Positions 19,689 through 28,441 are shown, counted from the stretch's first letter. The stretch: DNA of 64,000 nt from Calothrix anomala FACHB-343 (GCF_014696435.1 NZ_JACJQG010000039.1:1-64000); one strand, 5' to 3'. Notes: generated from the sequence alone by a model not told the origin. Translations and numbers: made by a program.

Positions 19689-20711
19689 ATGAACCGCAGA
19701 TTATTTATTCAGCAGGCTTCTTTGTTTACTATAACTTTGGCAAGCGCCAAAATACTTTCAGCTTGTAGTTCTACTAATGCTGATAATAGTAATTCAGCTA
19801 GTAATTCAGCGATTAAAGAAATTAACTTTGGTGTACTGTCTACAGAATCCCAAGCTAATCAAAAACCAATTTGGGAACCTTTTGCTGCTGCTATGTCAAA
19901 GGAAGTTGGGATTCCTATTAAACCCTTTTATGTCACACAATATGCAGCAGTTATAGAAGCCATGCGCTTCGGTAAAGTTCAAGCAGCTTGGTTAGGTGGT
20001 AAATCCTATATTGAAGCCGCAAAAGTTGCTGAAGCAGAAGCTTTTGCTCAAGTTGTGAGTAAAGATGGTACCAGGGGTTACTATTCTCATTTAATTGCTA
20101 ATAAAGATAATCCGATTACTGCAGAAGCTAAAGCAGTAGGTGGCGATCAATATGTGATTAAAAATGCTGCAAATCTTACCTTTGCTTTTAATGAGCCTAA
20201 TTCTACCTCTGGCTTCTTAGTTCCCAGCTACTATATTTTTACCAAAAATAATGTAGACCCGAAAACAGCTTTTAAACGCTTGGTGTTTGCAGGTAATCAT
20301 GAAGCTTGCGCTTTGGCGGTAGCAAATAAACAAGTAGATGTAGCTACTGTTAGTAATGAAGCATTAAATCGTTTGGAAAAAACCAATCCTACTGCTAGAC
20401 AGAAGATTGAAATTATTTGGCAATCACCTTTAATTCCCAGCGATCCAATTGTTTATCGTCAAGACTTACCAGCAGATATCAAGCAGAAGTTGCAAAACTT
20501 TTTCTATAACTATAAAGACGCTAAAATTATAGAACCGTTTGGAATTTCTGGTTTTGTTAAGGCTGAAGATAAAACTTGGCATACAATTCGAGAACTGGAG
20601 ATTGCGAAAAAGATTCAAGAGACTCAAGCTAAAGATAATCTGAGCGAGAAGGAAAAACAGCAAAAAATAGCAGAACTTAATCAGCAACTCAAAGAAATTC
20701 AATTGAATTAA
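19689..20711 (+). CDS. phnD: Phosphonate/phosphite ABC transporter substrate-binding protein
   Basis: 340 residues. The N-terminus has a twin-arginine-like RRLFIQQ and a lipobox-like LSAC near residue 26, so the mature protein is probably a lipid-anchored periplasmic protein. PhnD-family features are NFGVLSTES, the segment ALAVANKQVDVATVSNEAL and IIWQSPLIPSDPIVYRQDLP (residues of the phosphonate pocket region). A lysine/glutamine-rich helix forms the C-terminus. It lies about 115 bp after phnC. The binding specificity (phosphonate against phosphite) cannot be decided from sequence alone. Confidence 0.9.
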   Translation: MNRRLFIQQASLFTITLASAKILSACSSTNADNSNSASNSAIKEINFGVLSTESQANQKPIWEPFAAAMSKEVGIPIKPFYVTQYAAVIEAMRFGKVQAAWLGGKSYIEAAKVAEAEAFAQVVSKDGTRGYYSHLIANKDNPITAEAKAVGGDQYVIKNAANLTFAFNEPNSTSGFLVPSYYIFTKNNVDPKTAFKRLVFAGNHEACALAVANKQVDVATVSNEALNRLEKTNPTARQKIEIIWQSPLIPSDPIVYRQDLPADIKQKLQNFFYNYKDAKIIEPFGISGFVKAEDKTWHTIRELEIAKKIQETQAKDNLSEKEKQQKIAELNQQLKEIQLN

Positions 20712-20865
20712 ATGGTTGATAGTTGACGGTTGACTGTTGACTGTCACAATGGATATTTTATCGAGTTTGTAGGGTGTGTTGGCGACAGCGTAACACACCA
20801 GATATATACTACAAATATCTTTTTTCCAAAAGCAGCTTTTTGTAAGCATATTTAGGTAAAACAAA
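20712..20865. repeat. Heptamer array and hairpin repeat between phnD and phnE
   Basis: TTGACGG/TTGACTG units occupy 20712-20746. A dispersed hairpin repeat follows, GGTGTGTT (20773-20780) inverted as AACACACC (20792-20799), which may attenuate transcription into phnE. Confidence 0.7.
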
Positions 20866-21690
20866 GTGCGATCGCAACATCAAAGAATTACTAACATATC
20901 TCCTGCAGTAGTAGAAATGTTAGAGAAAGAAGCAAAGCTTGTGAGTATTCAAAGAGTTTTGTTTTTTATATTAATTGCTGCTGTATTAATTTTTGCTTAT
21001 CATCAAAGCGAAATGAATTTCCCTGTACTTCTACAACGGGGGGATAATATGGCGGAATATATACGTTCATATTTCCCTCCAGACTTTAATGATTGGCAGT
21101 ATTATTTATCCGAAACATTGATTACTATATCAATGGGAATTTGGGGAACTTTAATGGCCGCGATCGCAGCTGTTCCTCTCTCAATTTTAGCATCTAATAA
21201 TATGTGTCCTGTGTGGATTGTCCAACCCACACGCCGTATTTTAGATGCTATGCGTGCTATTAATGAAATCGTCTTTGCATTAATATTTGTAGTCGCTGTA
21301 GGTTTAGGCCCATTTGCTGGAGTTTTGGCTTTATTTGTTCATACTACAGGCACTTTAGGTAAGCTATTTTCGGAAGCAGTAGAATCAATTGAACCTGGCC
21401 CAGTTGAAGGGATTAGAGCCACAGGTGCAAGTCAAATTCAAGAAGTAATTTATGGCGTAATTCCCCAAGTTATGCCTTTATGGACTTCTTTCACTCTCTA
21501 CAGATTTGAGGCAAATGTGCGTTCTGCTTCTGTGTTAGGAATTGTCGGTGCTGGTGGTATTGGTGTTTCTTTATATCAAAGTTTTGGCGCATTTCAATAC
21601 CAAAAAGTCTGTGCAATTTTGATTATTTTAATTGTTGCTACTGGTACGATTGATGTAGTATCTGCAAAAGTTAGGGAATGGTTGGTTTAG
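20866..21690 (+). CDS. phnE: Phosphonate ABC transporter permease
   Basis: 274 residues starting at GTG 20866, with about six membrane helices and a BPD_transp_1 permease domain. Landmarks are LISISMG-type helix start around residue 85, LDAMRAINEIVFALIFVVAV, and the EAA-loop region GPVEGIRATGASQIQEVIYGVIPQV, which contacts the PhnC ATPase. There is a single permease gene; some cyanobacteria have two. It completes the importer with PhnC and PhnD. Confidence 0.9.
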   Translation: MRSQHQRITNISPAVVEMLEKEAKLVSIQRVLFFILIAAVLIFAYHQSEMNFPVLLQRGDNMAEYIRSYFPPDFNDWQYYLSETLITISMGIWGTLMAAIAAVPLSILASNNMCPVWIVQPTRRILDAMRAINEIVFALIFVVAVGLGPFAGVLALFVHTTGTLGKLFSEAVESIEPGPVEGIRATGASQIQEVIYGVIPQVMPLWTSFTLYRFEANVRSASVLGIVGAGGIGVSLYQSFGAFQYQKVCAILIILIVATGTIDVVSAKVREWLV

Positions 21691-21906
21691 TTGACGGTTG
21701 ACGGGTGACTGATGACGGGTGACTGATGACGGTTGACTGATGACGGTTGACTGATGACGGTTGACTGATAACGGTTGACTGATGACGGTTGACTGATGAC
21801 GGTTGACTGATGACGGTTGACTGATGACGGTTGACTGATGACGGTTGACTGATAACGGTTGACTGATGACGGTTGACTGATAACGGTTGACTGATGACTG
21901 GTGGCT
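21691..21906. repeat. 14-bp composite heptamer array (TTGACTGATGACGG)
   Basis: About 30 heptamers alternate TTGACTG/GTGACTG with ATGACGG/ATAACGG, giving a 14-bp super-period over about 215 bp between convergent phnE and the four-helix-bundle gene. Confidence 0.9.
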
Positions 21907-21907
21907 G

Positions 21908-22276
21908 TTAAATGTTATTGGATTTGCGTTTAAGGGAGTTGAGATAGGCATTTAATTTAGGTGATAATTCATCTATGATTGGTTTAATTTTATCTATTTG
22001 TTCTTGGGTTAATAGTTTACGCTTAAAAGCTAGTCTTAACCAATGTCTTGTCTCATTTAAAGAACCTCTAGCAATTTTTATGAATCTTTGATTATCCTGT
22101 AAATTATAACGACCATTTCCTTCAGCGATATTAGCATCTATACTATCTGCTGATTTGACAATCTGTTTACCAATTGTATCTTTTGCAAAGCTATCCCATT
22201 TATCTACAATAAACCAAATTCCATTTGCGAGATTTTCGGATAATTGATAAACTCGCAAATTTTGAAAGGTTTCCAT
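21908..22276 (-). CDS. Four-helix-bundle (S23/IVS-type) protein
   Basis: 122 residues matching the four-helix-bundle family first seen as 23S rRNA intervening-sequence proteins: NLRVYQLSENLANGIW, KDTIGKQIVKSADSIDANIAEG and GSLNETRHWLRLAFKR. Members form small helical oligomers, and their function is mostly unknown. It is flanked on both sides by heptamer arrays and interrupts the phn locus on the opposite strand, so it is probably a passenger and not part of phosphonate use. Confidence 0.85.
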   Translation of the reverse strand: METFQNLRVYQLSENLANGIWFIVDKWDSFAKDTIGKQIVKSADSIDANIAEGNGRYNLQDNQRFIKIARGSLNETRHWLRLAFKRKLLTQEQIDKIKPIIDELSPKLNAYLNSLKRKSNNI

Positions 22277-22280
22277 AATA

Positions 22281-22407
22281 GTTGACGGTTGACGGTTGAC
22301 AGTTAACTGCTAAACTAACTCAACAAGGTCTTTACCGTCACCAGTAATCAGTCACCAGTCATCAGTCATCAGTCATCAGTCACCAGTCATCAGTCATCAG
22401 TCAACAA
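22281..22407. repeat. Two heptamer arrays of opposite orientation
   Basis: TTGACGG units (about 22281-22314) and a CAGTCAC/CAGTCAT array (about 22336-22407), with a short unique spacer, reach the 3' end of phnF. Confidence 0.85.
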
Positions 22408-23125
22408 ATAATTCATTTTCAAAAAACAATTCCATGCGATCGCCTCGCAATCGCGTTACGCCATATTCAATTACATTACCTGTTTGATCAACATTTACTG
22501 ATTCGGCTAAAAGAATGGGTTGATTGAGGGGTAGCTGTAACCATTTAGCATCTTGCGGCTGAACTAAACGAGCAGAAACGCAGGTACTTCTACGAATATG
22601 ATCGCATCCATATATCTGTTGTAAAAGCTGAGAAATTGATTGTTGTTCTTGCAAAATTTTGATATTTTTTGGCTCTAGAAAATCAGGAAATCGCTTCAGG
22701 GGAAAATACCCAGTTCCTACACTAATGGGTTCTTCATCAGCAAAACCTAAACGTTCAATTAACGCTACAGGTTCGCCATAAGTAATCTCTAATCCTTTGG
22801 CGATCGCATCATCCGCAGGTACTTCTAATATACGCAATAATTGAAACCTCGCTTGCCAACCCTGCGCTTTTAAGGTTTGGTTATAACGCACACGCTTACC
22901 AATGGCATAGCGGATAGTTTTAGCGGCGACAAAAGTCCCTCTTCCCCTATCAACTCGTAATAATCCCTCATTTTTTAAGAGTGCGATCGCTTGTCTAATA
23001 GTATGGCGATTGACTGCAAACTGTTCCGCTAACTTGGTTTCCGTTGGTAATTTTTCACCAACTCGATAAACTCCTTGATGAATATTTTGTCTGATTTGGT
23101 CAGCAATTTGAATATATACAGGCAT
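22397..23125 (-). CDS. phnF: GntR-family transcriptional regulator PhnF
   Basis: 242 residues with an N-terminal winged helix (YIQIADQIRQNIHQGVYRVG, then KLAEQFAVNRHTIRQAIALL) and a C-terminal UTRA effector domain (ALIERLGFADEEPISVGTGY ... RLRGDRMELFFENELF). This is the HutC/PhnF subgroup that represses C-P lyase operons and responds to a phosphonate-pathway ligand. It is divergent from phnG, so its operator is probably within 23126-23358. The final residues NELFVD run into the repeat array, so the stop is supplied by repeat DNA. Confidence 0.88.
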   Translation of the reverse strand: MPVYIQIADQIRQNIHQGVYRVGEKLPTETKLAEQFAVNRHTIRQAIALLKNEGLLRVDRGRGTFVAAKTIRYAIGKRVRYNQTLKAQGWQARFQLLRILEVPADDAIAKGLEITYGEPVALIERLGFADEEPISVGTGYFPLKRFPDFLEPKNIKILQEQQSISQLLQQIYGCDHIRRSTCVSARLVQPQDAKWLQLPLNQPILLAESVNVDQTGNVIEYGVTRLRGDRMELFFENELFVD

Positions 23126-23358
23126 TATTTTTTTTGTTGATGGTTGACGGTTGACGGTTGACTGATGACGGTTGACTGATGATGGTTGACTGATGACGGT
23201 TGACTGATGATGGTTGACGGTGAACTGTTAACAGTCAACCGTCAACAAATTTTTCCTAAGTTAGATTGTCAAGTTGTCCGAATTGCGTTAATGTACTTTC
23301 ATCTAGATGTCTAGACAAGTTAAGAATAGTTTAAAACAAAATACCCTAAACCAACCCT
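23126..23358. promoter_or_regulatory. phnF-phnG divergent region with heptamer array
   Basis: Array 23136-23248 consists of TTGACGG/TTGACTG/ATGACGG units closed by an inverted AACAGTCAACCGTCAAC end. The unique part (23250-23358) should hold the phnG promoter and PhnF operator. TCTAGATGTCTAGA (about 23304-23317), a near-palindrome, is a candidate operator. Confidence 0.45.
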
Positions 23359-23814
23359 ATGCCTACTGTGAGCGAGCGACAAGCATGGATGGGAACATTA
23401 GCAAAGGCTGAGTTAGATCTATTAGAAAAATTGGTCAATAAGTTAGATAATTTGCCTGAATATAGCTTTTTACGCTCTCCAGAGATTGGACTGGCGATGG
23501 TGCGGGGACGTGCTGGCGGTACAGGGGAGGCGTTTAATTTAGGCGAAATCACCATGACTCGCTGCGTTGTGCAATTAGAGAATGCAGGAGAAGAAGCGAT
23601 CGCTGGATTTGGATATGTCGCCGGGCGATCGCACCTTCATGCAGAATTAGCAGCTATATGTGATGCATTACTACAAACTCCACATTGGCGCGATCGCATT
23701 CAAGCTGAAGTCATTCAACCCTTGCAAATAGAAAGCCAAAAGCAGCAAGAACTTCAACAACGCCAAACAGAAGCGACAAAGGTTAATTTCTTCACAATGG
23801 TGAGAGGGGAATAA
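23359..23814 (+). CDS. phnG: C-P lyase subunit PhnG
   Basis: 151 residues, equal to the E. coli subunit. Features are SERQAWMGTLAKAE at the N-terminus, PEIGLAMVRGRAGGTGEAFN and the GFGYVAGRSHLHAELAAICDAL segment. PhnG, H, I and J form the core complex that attaches methylphosphonate to ribose triphosphate and later cleaves C-P. phnH follows after a short heptamer array. Confidence 0.92.
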   Translation: MPTVSERQAWMGTLAKAELDLLEKLVNKLDNLPEYSFLRSPEIGLAMVRGRAGGTGEAFNLGEITMTRCVVQLENAGEEAIAGFGYVAGRSHLHAELAAICDALLQTPHWRDRIQAEVIQPLQIESQKQQELQQRQTEATKVNFFTMVRGE

Positions 23815-23816
23815 AT

Positions 23817-23868
23817 GATGACGGTTGACGGTTGACTGATGACAGTTAATAAATGACAAATGACAAAT
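23817..23868. repeat. Heptamer arrays leading into the phnH start
   Basis: TTGACGG-type units (about 23817-23843) are followed by AATGACA units (about 23850-23868). The phnH ATG at 23867 is part of the last AATGAC unit. Confidence 0.75.
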
Positions 23869-24472
23869 GACTAAAGTTACACAATTACCAGGGTTACAAG
23901 ATTCGATTCATGATGCACAAAGGACGTTTCGGGCGTTGTTGGATGCTCATGCTCGTCCGGGGATAGCTTATCAGATAACAGCACAAATGAGCATACCTGC
24001 AGGTTTAACGGCTGCTTGTGGGGCTGCTTGTTTAACTTTGTTGGATTTGGATGTTGTGGTTTGGTTACAACCTAGTTTTGATGCTCAAGTTAAAGCTTGG
24101 TTGTTGTTTCATAGTGGCTGTCGCTTTACGCAGTACCCAGAGGAAGCTGACTTTGCTTTAATTCAAGATTTAGCAGCGTTACCAGAATTACCTATTTTTA
24201 ATTGGGGAACGGCTGAAAAACCAGAAGCTTCAACAACATTATTAGTACAGGTAGAAAGTTTTGAAATGGGAGAACCTGTAATTTTAACAGGGCCGGGAAT
24301 TTTAGAAGAACGTGTTATTGCACCTACAATTCCTCATGATTTCTGGAATTTCTGGAGACAGAATCACCAAGCCTATCCGCAAGGTGTAGACGTATTTTTA
24401 TTTACAGAAAATGCAGTAATAGGACTACCAAGAACGACAAATTTAAAATTCAAAAATAAAGCACATTCTTGA
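23867..24472 (+). CDS. phnH: C-P lyase subunit PhnH
   Basis: 201 residues, close to the usual 190-200. It carries LPGLQDSIHDAQRTFRALLD, ARPG, AACLTLLDLDVVVWL and TGPGILEERV, all PhnH-like. PhnH is a structural subunit of the PhnGHIJ core. Start ATGACTAAAG overlaps an AATGACA array. A GNAT gene follows. Confidence 0.9.
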   Translation: MTKVTQLPGLQDSIHDAQRTFRALLDAHARPGIAYQITAQMSIPAGLTAACGAACLTLLDLDVVVWLQPSFDAQVKAWLLFHSGCRFTQYPEEADFALIQDLAALPELPIFNWGTAEKPEASTTLLVQVESFEMGEPVILTGPGILEERVIAPTIPHDFWNFWRQNHQAYPQGVDVFLFTENAVIGLPRTTNLKFKNKAHS

Positions 24473-24529
24473 ACAATTTACAAATGACCAATGAGAGCCA
24501 TTACCAATTATTTTTAATTGCGCTTACTT

Positions 24530-24991
24530 ATGAATATTGATATTCGTATTGCGAACCGAGAAGATTTACCTCTCTTAAATCAGTTATATGCTGACATGGA
24601 TGGTCAGCCACCCATACCCAAAGATGATTTAGAAAAAATCTTTGCAGAAATCACACAAGTTCCTAATTATCACATTTATATTGCTGATTTAAATGAGCAA
24701 ACTGTAGGGACTTTTAGCCTTCTTTATGCACCAACAATGATGCATCAGGGATATCACAAATTTGCAGTCCTAGATTCAGTGACAGTCATTTCTTCTATGC
24801 GGGGACAAGGAATAGGTAGCGAAATGGTAAAAGCAGCGCTCAAACTTAGTGCTGAAGCTGGGTGTTATAAAATGATGCTCTCTTCTAATTTAAAACGCGA
24901 TCGCGCCCATCAATTCTATCAATCACTAGGTTTCGAGCAACACGGTTGGAGCTTTAAATGCATACTCCAACCAACCCAAAATTTTGCATAA
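24530..24991 (+). CDS. GNAT-family N-acetyltransferase in the phn operon
   Basis: Using ATG 24530 (TTG at 24518 is the longer option) the product has 153 residues with the acetyl-CoA site VISSMRGQGIGSEMVKAAL (R/Q-x-x-G-x-G/A) and C-terminal YQSLGFEQHGWSF. Position inside a C-P lyase operon parallels PhnO, which acetylates aminoalkylphosphonates in enterobacteria, but sequence does not prove orthology. It may detoxify or prepare aminophosphonates. Gene spacing to phnI is 49 bp, filled by heptamers. Confidence 0.75.
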   Translation: MNIDIRIANREDLPLLNQLYADMDGQPPIPKDDLEKIFAEITQVPNYHIYIADLNEQTVGTFSLLYAPTMMHQGYHKFAVLDSVTVISSMRGQGIGSEMVKAALKLSAEAGCYKMMLSSNLKRDRAHQFYQSLGFEQHGWSFKCILQPTQNFA

Positions 24992-24996
24992 TCCCC

Positions 24997-25034
24997 AATC
25001 AACAGTCAACCGTCATCAGTCAACAGTCAACAAA
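24997..25034. repeat. Heptamer array before phnI
   Basis: CAGTCAA/CCGTCAT units. An upstream ATG at 24984 would translate this array (PQSTVNRHQSTVN) onto PhnI; the ATG at 25041 is preferred. Confidence 0.8.
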
Positions 25035-25040
25035 AAGTAT

Positions 25041-26297
25041 ATGCCATACGTTGCAGTCAAAGGTGGAGAACAAGCAATTCAAAATGCAGAAGCACTTCTC
25101 AAAAGTAGGCGCAGAGGTGATCTGACAATCCCAGAATTGACATTAGACCAGATTGAACAACAGTTAACGCTAGCAGTAGAAAGGGTAATGTGTGAAGGTA
25201 GTTTATATGACCGAGAGTTAGCATCTCTAGCTATTAAACAATCTTGGGGTGATTTAGTCGAAGCAGTTTTCTTATTACGCGCCTATCGGACAACACTCCC
25301 CCGTTTTTACTATAGTCAACCTTTAGACACCAGCAAAATGCAGATTCAACGCCGCATTTCTGCCATTTTTAAAGATGTTCCAGGAGGGCAAAAGTTAGGC
25401 CCTACTTTTGACTATATTCACCGTCTACTAGATTTTAAATTAATAGCAGAAGGACAAGTACCACCAGCACCAGAAGCAGAAGCCATTACAGAACCAATTC
25501 CCCGTGTAATTGACACCCTAGATCGAGAAGGATTGATGCAACCAGAACAGAGCAGGGGAGCAGAAGAAGAATTTCTTAACCTTCAGTCAACAGTCAACAG
25601 TCAACAGTCAACAGTCAACAGTCAACAGTCAACCGTTAACCATCAACAACCCTTTGATTTAACTCGCCAACCATTAACCTTTCCAGCTGGAAGAGATGCG
25701 AGACTGCAAAATTTAGCGCGTGCAGATGAAGGTTTTTTGCTATCTCTGGCTTATTCTACACAACGGGGTTATGGCAGAAACCATCCGTTTGCGGGTGAGA
25801 TTCGTATGGGGGAAGTAGAGGTAGTGATTTGTCCTGAAGAATTGGGATTTGAAATTGCGATCGCAGATATTACTGTCACCGAAGTGCAAATGGTTAATCA
25901 ATTTAAAGGTAGTAAAGAATTACCTGCACAATTTACCCGTGGTTATGGCCTTACCTTTGGTTATAACGAACGTAAAGCTATGTCAATGGCGTTGGTAGAT
26001 AGAGCAATGCGCGCTGAAGAATTAGGAGAAACAATTCAAGGGCCAGCGCAAAATGTTGAATTTGTGCTTTTACACTCCGATAATGTGGAAGCTCAAGGTT
26101 TTGTACAACATCTTAAACTTCCACACTATATTGACTTTCAATCAGAGTTAAATTTAGTAAGAAAAATTCGGCAGCAACAAGTAAATAATCAATCATCAGA
26201 TTTAACAGTTATGCCGGAAGAATCACAGGTTTCAGAAAGTCAGGAATTCAACAAAGAAACTTTTGCTGTTAGTCAAGTTTATAGCAGTCCTAAATGA
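25041..26297 (+). CDS. phnI: C-P lyase nucleosidase subunit PhnI, with a translated heptamer insertion
   Basis: From ATG 25041 (MPYVAVKGGEQAIQNAE) the protein has 418 residues against about 355 in E. coli. Core features are TLDQIEQQLTLAVERVMCEG, QSWGDLVEAVFLLRAYR, the VPGGQKLGPTFDYIHRLLDF segment and HPFAGEIRMGEVEV. PhnI displaces adenine from ATP/GTP with phosphonate to give ribose-triphosphonates. At about residues 182-203 the protein contains QSTVNSQ repeated three times, encoded by a CAGTCAA heptamer array (25583-25650) that stays open in frame. The insertion sits between the N-terminal lid and the LARADEGFLLSLAYS catalytic half. A hydrophilic tail of about 40 residues also extends past the usual C-terminus. 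Confidence 0.92.
   Translation: MPYVAVKGGEQAIQNAEALLKSRRRGDLTIPELTLDQIEQQLTLAVERVMCEGSLYDRELASLAIKQSWGDLVEAVFLLRAYRTTLPRFYYSQPLDTSKMQIQRRISAIFKDVPGGQKLGPTFDYIHRLLDFKLIAEGQVPPAPEAEAITEPIPRVIDTLDREGLMQPEQSRGAEEEFLNLQSTVNSQQSTVNSQQSTVNHQQPFDLTRQPLTFPAGRDARLQNLARADEGFLLSLAYSTQRGYGRNHPFAGEIRMGEVEVVICPEELGFEIAIADITVTEVQMVNQFKGSKELPAQFTRGYGLTFGYNERKAMSMALVDRAMRAEELGETIQGPAQNVEFVLLHSDNVEAQGFVQHLKLPHYIDFQSELNLVRKIRQQQVNNQSSDLTVMPEESQVSESQEFNKETFAVSQVYSSPK
25583..25650 (+). repeat. Heptamer array translated inside phnI
   Basis: About nine to ten CAGTCAA/CCGTTAA heptamers. Three heptamers (21 nt) encode one seven-residue unit, QSTVNSQ. Confidence 0.9.
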
Positions 26298-26320
26298 TTT
26301 GAGAAATATTCGTATGTAGG

Positions 26321-26352
26321 TTTGTTGACAGTCAACAGTCAACAGTCAACAA
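26321..26352. repeat. Heptamer array between phnI and first phnM
   Basis: Four CAGTCAA-type units opened by an inverted TTGACAG. Downstream ATAGGATTGCTATAT (about 26380) recurs as an end of the element at 39377-39469. Confidence 0.8.
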
Positions 26353-26430
26353 CCAAAACCGATATTTTTTACAACTGAAATAGGATTGCTATATGTATTT
26401 TATTAATCAGTCACAAATTGGTGTAAGTCA

Positions 26431-27636
26431 GTGACAACAACACAACCTATTCAATCATTGTCGAAAATAAATAATACAAAAATTGCGATTCAAGGAGTAG
26501 ATGTATTAACTCCTGATGGTTGGGTGAAAGATGCGACAGTTTTAATTGAAGATGGGCAATTTATTAGTATCGATCAGGCAACAAGCCCTAATGGATTTTA
26601 TCTGGTAAATGCTCAAAGTCTCCAAATGCTACCAGGAATTATTGACTTACATGGTGATGCTTTTGAGAGGATGATTTGTCCTCGTCCGGGAGTTAATTTT
26701 CCTCTACCAATAGCGATCGCAGATAATGACCGTAACCTCTTAGCATCTGGTATCACTACTTTTTACTGCTCAATTACCGACTCTTACGAACCAGGGTTAC
26801 GTAGTCGTGATTCTGCTCGTGCTTTAATTGACTTCATCTTAGGGGTAGGTAAAAAAGTTTTACACTGCAATCATCGCATTCATATTAGGCATGAAGAGGC
26901 AAATATAGCAGGACATCAAGAGTTATGTGATTGGATGGTATCTGGTAAAGTACATCTTTTATCTATCAACGATCACCTACCACCCCCAGGTAATCAAAAA
27001 AGATTTAACCGCTATATCAATAGCGTGAAGCAGAGATCGTCCATGTCTCTAGAAGAGATTGAAAAGTTAATCAATCAGGTGACAGCAAAACGACATGAAG
27101 GCGACGCACAAATACAAGAACTGGTGGAATTAGCTCATAAATATAGTATTCCGCTTGCGTCCCATGATGATGATAGCCTCGAAAAAGTCTTACTTAGTCA
27201 ACAGCGCCAAGTTGCGATCGCAGAATTTCCCGCGACTGTAGATTTAGCAGCAAAGTGTCGTGAATATGGTGCAGCCGTCCTCATGGGTGCGCCTAACTTA
27301 GTCCGTGGTGGTTCCCACTTAGGTTTAATGAGTGTAGCTGAGGCGGTAAAAAATAAGGTTATTGATTGTCTTTGCTCAGATTATCATTATCCTTCCTTAT
27401 TTTATGCTCCCTTCAAACTGCAAGAATTAGGCTTAATGTCATTTGAAAAAGCATGGTCATTAGTTTCTAGCCTACCAGCAGAAGCCGCAGGAATTAGCGA
27501 TCGCAAAGGCAAAATCGCCCCAGGTTTAGACGCAGATTTTCTCTTAATATCTCCTAATAATTCCTTACCATCAGCAATTACTGCGATTTCATCTGTATAC
27601 ATAGCCGGACAAGAAGTCGCCCGCTACCAAATTTAA
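26431..27636 (+). CDS. phnM: PhnM-like amidohydrolase, divergent copy
   Basis: 401 residues from GTG 26431. An amidohydrolase fold with MLPGIIDLHGDAFERM near residue 70, HCNHRIHIRHEEAN, SINDHLPPPGNQ, and late SDYHYPSLFYAPFKL. PhnM hydrolyses 5-triphospho-ribosyl phosphonate to the 5-monophosphate plus pyrophosphate. This copy differs from the canonical one at 31368-32504: CPRPGVNFPLPIAIADNDRN in place of the usual block and a CSITDSYEPGLRS insertion. It may serve another step or substrate. Its stop codon touches a MITE-like element. Confidence 0.82.
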   Translation: MTTTQPIQSLSKINNTKIAIQGVDVLTPDGWVKDATVLIEDGQFISIDQATSPNGFYLVNAQSLQMLPGIIDLHGDAFERMICPRPGVNFPLPIAIADNDRNLLASGITTFYCSITDSYEPGLRSRDSARALIDFILGVGKKVLHCNHRIHIRHEEANIAGHQELCDWMVSGKVHLLSINDHLPPPGNQKRFNRYINSVKQRSSMSLEEIEKLINQVTAKRHEGDAQIQELVELAHKYSIPLASHDDDSLEKVLLSQQRQVAIAEFPATVDLAAKCREYGAAVLMGAPNLVRGGSHLGLMSVAEAVKNKVIDCLCSDYHYPSLFYAPFKLQELGLMSFEKAWSLVSSLPAEAAGISDRKGKIAPGLDADFLLISPNNSLPSAITAISSVYIAGQEVARYQI

Positions 27637-27772
27637 TCGGGGACTTCCAAAATATCTTATCGCTGGGGATAGCAGAGGGAGCAGTGGAAGCAGGGGAGCA
27701 GAGGGAGACAAAGAATCTGCTCAATATCTTCCCCCATACTGATTGAATAATTTAATTTCTGGAAGTCCCTAA
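27635..27772. mobile_element. 138-bp MITE-like element (GGGACTTCC family) in the phn operon
   Basis: CGGGGACTTCCAAAATA at the left is inverted as TTTCTGGAAGTCCCTAA at the right (about 27756-27772). The interior is a purine-rich GGAGCAG/GGGAGCAGAGGGAG stretch. Confidence 0.65.
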
Positions 27773-27775
27773 ATA

Positions 27776-27808
27776 CTCAGTCAACCGTCAACCGTCAACC
27801 GTCAACAT
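27776..27808. repeat. Heptamer array before the HD-domain gene
   Basis: CAGTCAA followed by three or four CCGTCAA units, ending seven bases before ATG 27815. Confidence 0.85.
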
Positions 27809-27814
27809 TTATCT

Positions 27815-28375
27815 ATGAACCCTACCATCGAAAACATCATTAACCTATTCACCGAAAAAGGTTCTCAATTGTATGGTGCAGAAGCTGTCAGCCAATTAGA
27901 ACACGCCTTGCAATGTGCTAGCCTCGCTGAACAATCAGGTCAAAGCCATGAATTAATTACCGCTTGTTTACTCCATGATTTAGGACATTTAATCCATGAT
28001 TTAGGCAACGATCCCGCCAGCCAAGGTATAGACGATCATCACGAACATCGCGCTATACCTTTACTAAAGCAGATTTTCAGTTCAGCAGTCACAGAACCAA
28101 TTAGGCTGCATGTCGTCGCCAAACGTTATCTTTGCTCAATCAATCCTGAATACTGGGATAGTCTCTCAGCTGCTTCCAAACGCAGCTTAGAACTGCAAGG
28201 AGGCATATTTTCCCCAGAACAAGCAGAGCAATTTATTCAGCAACCCTACGCCAAAGATGCAGTACAGCTAAGAATTTACGACGACAAAGCCAAAATCCAA
28301 AATCTACCCACACCCGATTTAAACCACTTCACCCAATTTGCGATCGCCTCTCTAAATAAACTGACCTTGCTCTAA
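27815..28375 (+). CDS. PhnZ-like HD-domain phosphonate oxygenase family protein
   Basis: 186 residues. The start YGAEAVSQLEHALQCASLAEQ and the segment ACLLHDLGHLIHDLG, then DDHHEHRAIPLL, contain the histidines and aspartate of the HD fold in the spacing of the phosphonate-operon HD family that includes PhnZ. PhnZ is a mixed-valent di-iron oxygenase that cleaves 2-amino-1-hydroxyethylphosphonate made by PhnY. No phnY is in the window. The gene sits between phnM and phnJ, so the locus may combine an oxidative route with C-P lyase, or this protein may act on another intermediate. Confidence 0.8.
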   Translation: MNPTIENIINLFTEKGSQLYGAEAVSQLEHALQCASLAEQSGQSHELITACLLHDLGHLIHDLGNDPASQGIDDHHEHRAIPLLKQIFSSAVTEPIRLHVVAKRYLCSINPEYWDSLSAASKRSLELQGGIFSPEQAEQFIQQPYAKDAVQLRIYDDKAKIQNLPTPDLNHFTQFAIASLNKLTLL

Positions 28376-28388
28376 GTTGTACAGTTTT

Positions 28389-28440
28389 TTGACAGTCAAC
28401 CGTCAACCGTCATCAGTCATCAGTCAACCGTCAACAATCA
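28389..28440. repeat. Heptamer array before phnJ
   Basis: CAGTCAA, CCGTCAA and CAGTCAT units alternate up to the phnJ ATG at 28442. Confidence 0.85.
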
Positions 28441-28441
28441 A

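Noticed and set aside
21691-21906. Possible CRISPR or satellite with 14-bp spacers
   Set aside because: Units alternate between two heptamer variants; no spacer diversity and no cas genes in the window.
21628-21951. 107-residue minus-strand frame rich in QSTVNRH repeats
   Set aside because: It is the translated heptamer array overlapping the ends of phnE and the four-helix gene.
24984-25040. Longer start for PhnI
   Set aside because: The added residues come from the heptamer array; MPYVAVKGG at 25041 is the normal N-terminus.
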